Shown: one piece after another, positions 19,551 to 28,100 of the stretch
How the letters are laid out: the number at the start of each line of letters is the position of its first letter
Position numbering within the stretch: position 1 is the stretch's first letter
Assembly (NCBI GenBank): GCA_964427875.1
Contig: CAYRVX010000003.1
Coordinates: 1 to 64,000, forward strand
Direction: 5' to 3'
From: CAYRVX01 sp964427875
Lineage (GTDB): Bacteria > Planctomycetota > Phycisphaerae > SM23-33
DNA: 64,000 bases
Made by a program: the position numbers and the translations under genes
Notes under the pieces: model-generated
Told to the model about the DNA's origin: nothing
The model's database searches: none
What the model saw: only the letters and a program-made list of their open reading frames with translations

Positions 19551-19973
19551 TCAGCGTCCTTCCGTCTCGTCGATGCCGATCCCCGAGCCGGGGAGCTTGG
19601 GGATCTCGCCGGGGGCGGGCATCGTGGTCACTTCCTTGGGAAGCCTTCTCCCGCCGGCGGGCGGCTTGGGCCTGGCCGCCGGCCTGGTTGCCGGCCTGGT
19701 CGCCGCCGCGGTGGCGGGCGGCAGGCCTCCGGCTTGCCTGGCGCGCCTCTCGGCCTCGGCCCGCCGGCGGGCCTCTTCCTTCAGCCGATCCTGCCCTTCC
19801 TGCCAAGTGGGGTCTATGATCCCGTGAATGTAATCCACCGACGTGCCGCCCAGCACGATCACGTGGAGCCCGAAGGCGAGGATGATGCACAGCACGATCC
19901 CCGACCTGCTGAACTGCCTCAGGAGCTTCTCGGGCGAGAGTTTTCCGATATCCACGTCAACATCAGTTGGCAT
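19551..19973 (-). CDS. TolA/TonB-like single-pass energy transducer candidate
   Basis: 140 aa from ATG 19973. A short cytoplasmic part is followed by one membrane helix (about 25-45: SGIVLCIILAFGLHVIVLGG) with a histidine (His37) inside, as in TonB and TolA transmembrane segments. Then comes an Ala/Arg/Glu helix (EEARRRAEAERRARQ) and a Pro/Ala/Arg-rich extension (RPATRPAARPKPPAGG) ending in LPGSGIGIDETEGR. This is the TonB/TolA plan without the usual folded C-terminal domain. It follows ExbB and two ExbD genes, as TonB or TolA does in its own operon. The name is an inference from architecture and position, not from sequence identity. Confidence 0.6.
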   Translation of the reverse strand: MPTDVDVDIGKLSPEKLLRQFSRSGIVLCIILAFGLHVIVLGGTSVDYIHGIIDPTWQEGQDRLKEEARRRAEAERRARQAGGLPPATAAATRPATRPAARPKPPAGGRRLPKEVTTMPAPGEIPKLPGSGIGIDETEGR

Positions 19974-19985
19974 TTCCGAACTCCA

Positions 19986-20020
19986 GCAATCCGCAATCCG
20001 CAATTCGCAATCCGCAATCG
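19986..20020. repeat. Heptamer array GCAATCC x5
   Basis: Five consecutive 7-mers GCAATCC, GCAATCC, GCAATTC, GCAATCC, GCAATCG fill most of the 49-bp gap between the second ExbD gene and the TolA/TonB-like gene. The same unit recurs at 21931-21965 and 22103-22144. Confidence 0.85.
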
Positions 20021-20022
20021 AA

Positions 20023-20454
20023 TCATTCCCTCCGGACGCCTTCCTTGCCGACGGCCCCGATGATGCCGCCGCCCTTGGCGATCGATTCGAGGATCGGCTC
20101 GAAGACGTCCTTCGTGATGGTCCTATCGCATTCAAAGATGACCGTTCGGGCATCGATGGACGCGTTGGGGTCGATGATGTGGGAAAGCTCGGCCTCGATC
20201 TCCCTGGCCGAGCTGATCGGCCTGCCCTGGAAGTACAGCTTCTGCTCGGAGTCCACGGCCACGTATAGCCTGGGCTTCGGCAGGGCCCTGAGGTTGCGCG
20301 AGACGGGCGGCTGGACGTTCTTCCCGGCCTTCTTCGCGAAGTTGCTGCACAGGATGAAGAAGATGATCAGCAGGAAGGCGATGTCGCCCATGCTGACCAC
20401 GGGGATGATGACCTGCGCCCCGGAGCGCCGCGGTCGCTCGGTTCGGCGGCTCAT
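20023..20454 (-). CDS. ExbD/TolR family protein, second copy
   Basis: 143 aa from ATG 20454, which overlaps the stop of the first ExbD gene (ATGA), showing translational coupling. One membrane helix near the N-terminus, IPVVSMGDIAFLLIIFFIL, retains the aspartate (Asp24) that carries protons in ExbD, TolR and MotB. The periplasmic part (YVAVDSEQKLYFQGRPIS, DARTVIFECDRTITKDVFEP) has the ExbD pattern in which the external domain ends with a regulatory strand-helix; it closes IGAVGKEGVRRE. Role: proton-channel partner with the ExbB-like protein two genes upstream. The two ExbD copies differ in their external part, suggesting a heterodimer. Confidence 0.9.
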   Translation of the reverse strand: MSRRTERPRRSGAQVIIPVVSMGDIAFLLIIFFILCSNFAKKAGKNVQPPVSRNLRALPKPRLYVAVDSEQKLYFQGRPISSAREIEAELSHIIDPNASIDARTVIFECDRTITKDVFEPILESIAKGGGIIGAVGKEGVRRE

Positions 20455-20861
20455 TTCCTGCCGGCCTCCATGAGTATGCCCGGTATCCCGCCGGCCTGCT
20501 CGATGGCCGCCAGCACCTCGTAGTACTGCTGCCACGCAACGTTGCCCCTGGCCTCGAACTGCACGACGCGGCTGTTCGCGTCCCTTTCGGTGAGCTTCAG
20601 GCCGACCAGCTCCCCCCGCAACTGGTCGATCGAGACGTTCCTGTCGCCCCAGAAGATGCCGTCGTCTCGCAGCAGGACGCTCTTTTCGTCGGTGGCCTCG
20701 GTGGCCTTCTGGCCGGCGGGGATGTCCGTTCTAAAGCCCCAGTCCTGGCTGATGCTGGCGGCCAGGATGAAGTAGATGATCAGCAGGAAGGCGATGTCGG
20801 CGAACGACTCCGTCGGGATCACCGGCTCGCCCCGCCGTGCTCTCGGTCTTCTGCGGGCCAT
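20451..20861 (-). CDS. ExbD/TolR family protein, first copy
   Basis: 136 aa. Basic N-terminus MARRRPRARRGEPV, then IPTESFADIAFLLIIYFIL with the channel aspartate at Asp22. The external domain reads DEKSVLLRDDGIFWGDRNVS, then QLRGELVGLKLTERDANSRV and VVQFEARGNVAWQQYYEVLA, ending GGIPGILMEAGRK; this is the ExbD fold order. It starts 15 bp after the ExbB-like gene and overlaps the second ExbD by 4 bp. ExbD and TolR act as homodimers in the ExbB pentamer; two different ExbD genes in one operon are common in planctomycetes and Bacteroidota. Confidence 0.9.
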   Translation of the reverse strand: MARRRPRARRGEPVIPTESFADIAFLLIIYFILAASISQDWGFRTDIPAGQKATEATDEKSVLLRDDGIFWGDRNVSIDQLRGELVGLKLTERDANSRVVQFEARGNVAWQQYYEVLAAIEQAGGIPGILMEAGRK

Positions 20862-20876
20862 GGCTCGCCTCGCCGC

Positions 20877-21521
20877 CTACTTGCCGGCTTCCACGCGCGT
20901 CGCGACGAAGTCCAGCAGCTCGCTGGAGGCCTCCTCGATCTCCAGGTCGATCTTCCCGGCGAAGGAGGTGAAGATGTGGTACGGGATCACCGCGTAGAGG
21001 GCGATGATCAGTCCGGCGGCCGTGGTCACCAGCGCCTCGGAGATGCCCTGGGCGACGCCCGCCGAGTCCGTGCCGTGGCGAAGCTCGCCGAAGGCCATGA
21101 TCATGCCCGTCACCGTGCCGGCAAAGCCGAGCAGCGGCGAGGCGTGGCCGACGGTCGAGAGTACGCTCAGCCGCTTCTCCACCGCGCTCATGGCGTGCAG
21201 GGCGAAGTCGTCCATCGCCTTCTCCATGATGTTCGTGAGGGCCTCGGAGGTCGCTCCCAGCTCCTTGTGCTTGGCGTAGGACTGGAGCCCCTTGAGCAGG
21301 ACGGCCGAGATGGGCCCGGGGGTGTTGGCGCACAGCACGGCCGCGTCGTTGACGCGGTCTTCGGCCAGCAGCTTGAGCACGTTGGCCCTCAGCGAGCGGA
21401 TGTCGATCTTGCGGTTGGCCCAGAAGGCCCGTGCGCGGTCGATCAGGACGGCCGTCGCCAGCACGCTGCACGCCAGCAGCGGGACCATGAACCACTTGCC
21501 TTGGACGAGTATCTCCAGCAT
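20877..21521 (-). CDS. MotA/TolQ/ExbB proton channel protein
   Basis: 214 aa from ATG 21521 (MLEILVQGKWFMVPLLACSV), with GGACTAGAGAGC before it. Three membrane helices: residues about 8-27, then ASPLLGFAGTVTGMIMAF and LVTTAAGLIIALYAVIPYHIF. The central signature SVLSTVGHASPLLGFAGTVTG is the ExbB/TolQ family core (Pro and Gly-Thr in the second helix). The cytoplasmic loop between helices 1 and 2 is long and helical. It energises an envelope process from the proton gradient with the ExbD pair downstream. It is five bases after the preceding 113-aa gene. No Tol-Pal or flagellar genes lie nearby, so neither Tol nor Mot assignment is justified. Confidence 0.92.
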   Translation of the reverse strand: MLEILVQGKWFMVPLLACSVLATAVLIDRARAFWANRKIDIRSLRANVLKLLAEDRVNDAAVLCANTPGPISAVLLKGLQSYAKHKELGATSEALTNIMEKAMDDFALHAMSAVEKRLSVLSTVGHASPLLGFAGTVTGMIMAFGELRHGTDSAGVAQGISEALVTTAAGLIIALYAVIPYHIFTSFAGKIDLEIEEASSELLDFVATRVEAGK

Positions 21522-21526
21522 GCTCT

Positions 21527-21868
21527 CTAGTCCTCGCGGTGGATCTGTGCCAGGATCTGGTATCCGGTTACGGGGTCGATTTTCAGCCCGCGGACCGGCA
21601 GGCCCCTTGCGGGGGCCAGCGCCAGCTCGCCGGTGACGTGATTGTACTGGCTCTCGCGGAGCTTCTCGTAGGGGATCTTCTCCGCGCGGACGCGCAGGCC
21701 GGCCCGGCCGCACGCCAGGACCGCCAGCGAGTCCGCCAGGGCGAAGACCCACACCCGCCCTCGCAGCAGCCAGCTCCCGACGTCGATTTTCGTGCCGGTC
21801 CGGGCGATGACGAAGACGTCCTCCGACGCGAGCAGTTGCCCGGCGAGGAACCGCTCGCGGTAGCCCAT
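21527..21868 (-). CDS. Small conserved-looking protein, possible PH-like fold
   Basis: 113 aa from ATG 21868 (MGYRERFLAGQLLASEDVFV). No signal peptide. Alternating strands (TGTKIDVGSWLLRGRVWVFA, ADSLAVLACGRAGLRV) followed by a helical end (YEKLRESQYNHVTGELALAP) recall a bacterial PH/GRAM-like domain, which is only a guess from pattern. Its stop lies five bases before the ExbB-like start, so it is co-translated with the channel genes. Upstream of the start comes the heptamer island, and no strong ribosome-binding site is visible (GGACCGGGGGCG), so a start further upstream cannot be excluded. Confidence 0.6.
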   Translation of the reverse strand: MGYRERFLAGQLLASEDVFVIARTGTKIDVGSWLLRGRVWVFALADSLAVLACGRAGLRVRAEKIPYEKLRESQYNHVTGELALAPARGLPVRGLKIDPVTGYQILAQIHRED

Positions 21869-21930
21869 GCGCGAAAACGCGCCCCCGGTCCTGGCCAGGG
21901 GCTCTTTACGCGCCGGGGGCAGCTCGAGCG

Positions 21931-22144
21931 ATTGCGAATTGCGGATTGCGGATTGCGGATTGCTCAATTGCCGATTCTCGCGGTTCGACGGCTCGCCTGC
22001 CCCCGCAAGGCTGTACACTCCTGATCGAAGTCCGGAAGGAACAGAACGAACTGCAAAGACTGCGAGACTGCGACACCAATCAACAGGCGGCGACCATCTT
22101 CGGCAATCCGCAATCCGCAATTCGCAATCCGCAATCCGCAATCC
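21931..22144. repeat. Intergenic island bounded by inverted heptamer arrays
   Basis: Left array on the minus sense: ATTGCGA, ATTGCGG x3, ATTGCTC (21931-21965). Right array on the plus sense: GCAATCC, GCAATCC, GCAATTC, then GCAATCC x3 (22103-22144). The two are inverted copies of one 7-bp unit enclosing about 137 bp without a gene. The island lies between the 2681-aa TPR gene and the 113-aa gene. Confidence 0.85.
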
Positions 22145-22173
22145 GGCGGCGGCCGTAGGCCGCGCCAGGGCGG

Positions 22174-25100
22174 TTATTCCTCGATGTTCGCCAGCTTCTC
22201 GTCGGCCAGACGCCCCCGGGCGAACTTCGCCCACTTGCTGGCGGGATAGTCCCACGTGAGCTTCTTGAACATCTGGTAGGCCTTGATGAGGTCGTTCATC
22301 TCCATGTAGGAGTGCCCGCACCAGTACATGCCCTCGGCCACCAGGTCCTTGTCCATGTCGGGCGTCTTGACGACGCGGGTGTAGCCCTTTACGGCGGCCT
22401 TGTAGTCCTCGCCCTGCATGAAGCACTGGGCGGACAGGAGCATCGTCTTGCCGGCGAGGCGGTGGTTGGGGAACCTCACGCCGAGGCGCCCGAAGACCTG
22501 CCCGGCCGTCTTGAACATGTCCGCCGCCTTCAGGCGCGCCTTCTCGCGCTCGACGGCGTCGGATTCCTTCTCGATCTGCTCGCGGATGCCCCGCCCCTTG
22601 TTGAGGAAGTACTGCCCGAGGCGAGCGATGGTCTCGGCCACCAGGGGATTGTCCGGATAGCGGTACGACAGCTTGACGTACTCCTCGCAGGCCTCGTCGA
22701 GCATCTCCATCTTCTCGTAGGCCAGCGCCTTGCGGAACTGGGCCTTGGGGGCGTACTCGCTGTCGCCGTACGTCGCGACGATGTCGCTGTATCGCGCGAT
22801 GGCGTCCATGTAGTGCTTCTTCCTGGCGTCGGGGTTGACCGCGTCGTTGCCGAACTCCAGCGACAGGTCGGCCAGCAGGTACTCCGCCTGGGCCCTGGCC
22901 GTGGTGTGGGGATAGTCGCGGATGGCCTCTTCCAGGAGCTTGCGGCCCTGGGCGATCTCCCGGCGGGCCAGGCTGTCCTGCTTGAGCTCGCGGTGACGCT
23001 TGGCCAGCTCGAAGTAGGCCTCGGCGATCATGAACTGCGTCTCGACGGCCATCGCCGGGTCCTTGAACCGCTTCGTGAAGGGGACCACCTTTCCGTCGCT
23101 GCCCTTGAATACCGTCAGGGGGACCCTGGTGGAGGCCTTCGTCTTGGGCTGCACGTAGGCGGCCGCAATCTCGTCGCCGTAGACGGCGGGCATGACGCCC
23201 GCCTCGGCGCCGGCGGCCTTGTCGTCGGCGTGGACCACCCTCACCAGGCCCTTGAAGATCCCCGAGTGCGAGTACGTTTCGATCAGATCGAGCTTCTTCG
23301 TCTTGCCGCTGCGGGTGGTCAGCTCGACGGCGATGAGCTCCTTCTTGTCGGAGGAGTCCCGCGTGGGGTCGATGACCCGGAAGTACATGTTCTCCCCGAC
23401 GTAGAAGCCCTCGACGCTCTCCTGGTATCGCCGGTCCATCACGTCGAAGAAGAAGTCGCCGCTGAGCGCCGCCTTGCACGTTGACCAGCGCCGCCTGCCC
23501 TTGTCGTCCTTGTAGCTGAGGCCGACGAAGATCTCATCCTCGCCGTTGAGGCTCAGGGCGAGCTCTTCGGCCTCCTCGGCTGCGCCGGGCTCCGGCTCGA
23601 CATTGATGAGCGTCTTGGGCGGGACGGCCCCGAGCTTCATGGGCACCGAGAAGGTGAAACGCCCGTCATCGAGTGGGCTCAGGGCGTAGGGGTTCCCGCG
23701 GATGACGATCTCGCGGTAGCCCGGGGGCACCTCCGGCGCGCCGGCGTCGCCGGGCGTTCGGGCGAGCTTGATCGTCCCCGGCACGTTGGGGTCGAAGGTC
23801 CCGGCCGGGACGGGCTTGCCGTGTTTCTTCCGCCCGCTGGAGGTCTGAAGGTAGATCGTGCAGAGGCTCTCGGCGGATTTCGTAATGGCGGGGAAGAGCA
23901 CCTCGACGAGCATGGGGCCGCCGATGACGACGTTGGCGGGCTTCTTCCGCGCCGCCGGTTCCGGCCGGACGGCCAGCAGCGTCCGACGAGGCGGCACGAC
24001 CTCGGCGGCCAAGGCCGGCCCGCCGCCGCGCGGCGCGGCCCTGCGGCGCCCGGTCCGCGGCGTTCTCCCGGCGAGCTTGTCCGCTTCCTCGAGCGTCAGG
24101 GAGGTCACTTCGTAGAGGCGGACCTCCGGCGGCGCGAACCAGACCTGCTCGACGGCGAAGGTGCGGTTCCACGGGATGCCCGGGTCGGTGTTCTCGCGGT
24201 CGAGATACGTCAGGATGACGTCGTCGCCTTCCTTGACGGTCAGCTCACTCTTGCGCTTGGGGGCGCCCTTGATGGGGAAGACGACCCCGAGGAAGATGCC
24301 CGAGTGCTCCTCGGTCTCCAGGGCCGTCAGCTCGATGGGCTTGCCCTCGCTCGTCCGAGCGGTGAACTTGACCGTGTCGAGCTTCTCGGAGACGTCGCAG
24401 TCGGGGTCCTGGAGGAACACGTTGATCTTGTCGCCCGCGTCGAAGCGGCGCATGGAGACGTAGCGGGCCGTTCGCTCGCCGTCGCCGGAGATCTCGTACT
24501 CCACGAAGCACGCGCTGATCTCGGCGTTGGTGTAGGTCGCCGTCAGGAACGCCTCGTGCTGCTCTCTGCCCCTGGTCAGGGGCTTGGGGTCCTCGTAGGT
24601 CACGGTGATCCGGTCGCCCGGCACGATCTCCAGGGTCCGGTTCTTCCGGAGCTGCATGAAGTCGAGCTTCGCGGGCAGGACCTGCTTGCCGCCGGCGTCG
24701 GTCAGGTGGATCTTGTTGATCGCCGGCGCGTCGGTCTCGAAGTCCGTCATCAGCAGGCGGACGACGCGGGCCCGCGAGCCCGCGGGAAAGGCGACGTCGA
24801 ACGCGGTGTTGTCGCTGCTTGCCGTCACCGCGGCCACCTCCCGCGACAGGCCCCGGGAGATCTCCGGGTGCCTGGCGATGTCGAACATCTCCGCCGGGCA
24901 GGGAATCTCATACGGCGGCTTGGCCGTGTCGCACGTGACCTCGAAGTGCGGGTTGCCGTTCTGGTGGGCGAAAACGTAGACGTCCACGCGGTGCACGCCC
25001 TTGCCGAGCGCCCGCTTGACCTCGATGGCGCGGTCATCGGCCCCCCTGCGCCGCGCCTGGCTCGTGCCCTCGCCGTCGACGGCCAGCAGGTACGTCACCG

Positions 25101-28100
25101 GCAGGTCCCTGCTCGGCGCGCCGCCTTTCAGGTGGAGCGTAAACGTGCGGATCTGACGGCGGGCCTGGTGGAACGCCGCCTGCATGTGGGCGACGTAGTA
25201 CCGCTTGTTCTTCTTGTTGCCGTCCAGGCCCATCTGCCTGCCCCTCCCGTCGAGCTTCCAGTCCCAGTTGGCCGCGAGCGTCCGGATGTTGGCGGTGAAC
25301 TTCTCCTGCTCCTCGCGGACGTGTCCCTGTTCGAGGTAGTTCCTGAAGTCGCGGACGGTCTTGGGCGGTGTGATCTGCTGGCGCCCGCCGGCGGGCTCCT
25401 CGGTGACGTACCGGGCGAGCTCCAGGCCGGCCTGGCCGTTCCACGGGACGAGCCTCTTCGGCCAGGAGCCCACGGTGGTGAAGTCCCGGGCGTTGAAGGA
25501 CGTTTGCACGAGGAAGCTCTTGAGCTTGCGGCTGGGCTCCCTGGCGATCACCTTCATCTTGCCGAGCGAGACGTTGTCGTTGAGGTCCACGCTGAAGGTC
25601 TTGGGTCTGGACCTGCTGGGTTTCGGCAGGCCGACCCAGGCGGGGTAGTCCTTCGCGGAGATGGCGAAGTTGGCCTCGGCGCCTTCCTGGCTGTCGGAGG
25701 CGTAGGCGGTCGCCTGGGCGGGCTCGGTCGGCACGGCGCCCTCGAAGACGCCGCTGTACGGGCCGGTCTCCGTGAGCGTGAAGGCCTTGATGCCGTCGCC
25801 GCTGGCGGTGACCAGGCGGACGGTGAGCTTGTCCTTCGCGCGCGTCTCGCCGCGGTCCGCATCGAGGACCCGCACGTTGATCCTGTTGCCCGGCTTGATC
25901 TGGTCCTCCGAGCGGACCGTGCTCAGCGGGACGTTCTTGTCCTCCTGTTCCGTGCCCATTCTCTGGCGGATCATCTTCTCGAGGGCCCTGGCCTCGCGCT
26001 CCTCCTTGGTCAGGATCTTGCCGGAAGAGGCGTACAACTCCGCGTCGGTGGCCACCGAGAGCGTGAAGGGCGTGTTGCTCTCGATCTTCTGGACCCTGGC
26101 GAACCGCTCGGAGAAGGCGTAGTGGACCCGGTCCTTGCCGATGACCTGGATGGCGTGGTCGCCCTTCCTGACCCCGCCGAGCTCCGTGGCGATCTGGCCC
26201 TTGAACTTCGTCTTCGAGTCGCCGAACGGCACCAGGGAGAAGAACTCCTCGTCGCCCGAATCGGTCCAGACCCGCAGCTCGATCTCCGTCGCCTTTCGGA
26301 CGATCGAGAGGTTCCGGTCGACCAGCGTCACGCGGACCGGCCGGCCGGGCACGATGAACTTCCTGCCGATCTTCTCGCCGAGGTCGATGTCCGTGGGCTG
26401 CTCGAGCTTCTTGAGCTTGAGGTTCACGCGGCCTTCGAGAATGCGCCCCAGGGCGTGATCGGGGCTGAGCGTGAAGGTTTGCTCGAGGCAGTCCTTCGCC
26501 TCGGCGTACTCCTCCTGGGCGTACTTGACCATGGCCATGTGGTAGGCGGCCTCGGTCTGGAGGTACCGGTCCTTTCGCCGGGAGAGCGCCTCCAGGCGGT
26601 CCATCGCGCGGTCGTAGTTTCCGTCGATCATATCGACGTCGGCGATTTTGAGTTCCGCGTCGAGCTGGCTGCGCGTCGCGGCGAATTCCTTTGCGGCGGT
26701 GATGCGCTCGTACAGCGCGCGGGCGCGCGGGCGGTCGTCCCTGGCCAGCGCGATGTTCGCGTAGGCCAACTGGAGGCGGGCGCGGACCTCCGGCTCGAAC
26801 CGCTCGGAGACCTCGTCGAACCAGGTGAGCATCTCGCGGGCGAGCGACTCGCCCGCGTCGAAGTCCTTGAACTCGGTGTTCCGCTCGATGATCCAGATGC
26901 AGAACTGCGGATCGAGCTCGCGGTAGGCCCCCTGGAGCCTGCGGCGGTTGGCCAGGTACGTCTCCCAGGCGGTCTGGTACCTCCCCGTGAGGTAGGCCAG
27001 TTGGGCCTCATACAGCGGGCGGAGCTGGTGGCCCTTCGGGACGGGGATGATGCCGCCCATCTCGGCCAGCGCCCACGTTCGCACGCCCCCCAGCGCCGTG
27101 CGGAGCTCGCCCTGCAGGACGTTCTGCGCCAGCGCCAGCCCCACCGAGCTGTACGCCAGGGCCAGGTCCTGCTGCTCGGCCTTGCGCAGCTCGTCCACCA
27201 GCCGCGTCATCTTCTTGGAGAAGTTGTAGTCGCGAACGTCGCGGACGACCTTCCAGAAGTGCCCGGCCAGCAGGAACACCTCCGCCTGGCGCTTGCGGGC
27301 CACCAGGGCCTCGTGAAGCGTCAGCACCGCCGTGTCGAAGTGCCAGCCCCTGGACCAGACGGGCGATGCCGCGCGCGTGAACATGTCGGTCAGGACCTTG
27401 ATCTCCCGGTCGGTCAGGTCCTTGGCCGTGAGGTCCTCCAGTGCCGTCAGGGCGGGCATGCCGACGCGGGCCGGCGCCTCGGCGGCCCGGCTGACGTAGG
27501 TGGACAGTCGGTTGAAGAACGTCTTCCTGTCGGCCGGCGCCTCGGCGGCGAAGTGGCCGTAGCCCATCGCGTACGCGTCGAAACGCGTCTTGCCGTACGC
27601 CGCGTCGCACTTGGCCAGCAGCGCCCGCCGGGCCGCCTTGTCCGCCTTCAGGGCCACGTGCATCCACCTGTCGAGCGTCCGCAGGGAATACGTCCCCTCG
27701 GCGTCGTCGCTGCCGACGGGCAGGCGATCGCGCGCCAGCAGCCTCGCCGCCGCCGCGACCACCTTCTTCTTCTCGTCCCGCCCGAACTCCCAGTAGCCCC
27801 AGTCAAGGAAGCCCTTCTTCTGCGCCTCCTCGACGTACATGTCGTCGAAGTACGTCTCGACGGGATACCTGCCGCTCAGCGCTGAGAACTCCTGCCGCAG
27901 GAGCCGCATGTAGCTCGTCGTCGCGCTGAGGTCCGACCTGTCCGCGCGGTAGCCGGACTTGTGAAAGAGGCGTTTCTCGATGACCCTGGCCATGACGTCG
28001 GCCCCGGCCTTGCCGCCGTTCCAGTTCTTGCCGATGCGGGTGTCGCGGAACCAGTTGAACAGCTTCGGGCAGAACTGGCCGCGGTCGGCCAGCCTGGCGA

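Noticed and set aside
20023..21521. Assignment as MotAB or TolQRA
   Set aside because: No peptidoglycan-binding MotB end, no TolB or Pal, and two short ExbD copies; only the broad ExbBD family is safe.
21931..22144. CRISPR-like array
   Set aside because: The units are 7 bp, directly tandem, with no spacers, and no cas genes lie nearby.
23821..27885. Very long open frame on the plus strand, opposite the 2681-aa TPR gene
   Set aside because: High GC opens antisense frames. It is low-complexity, Arg/Gly/Val/Asp-rich, has no motif, and the minus strand carries clear TPR and beta motifs with a signal peptide.
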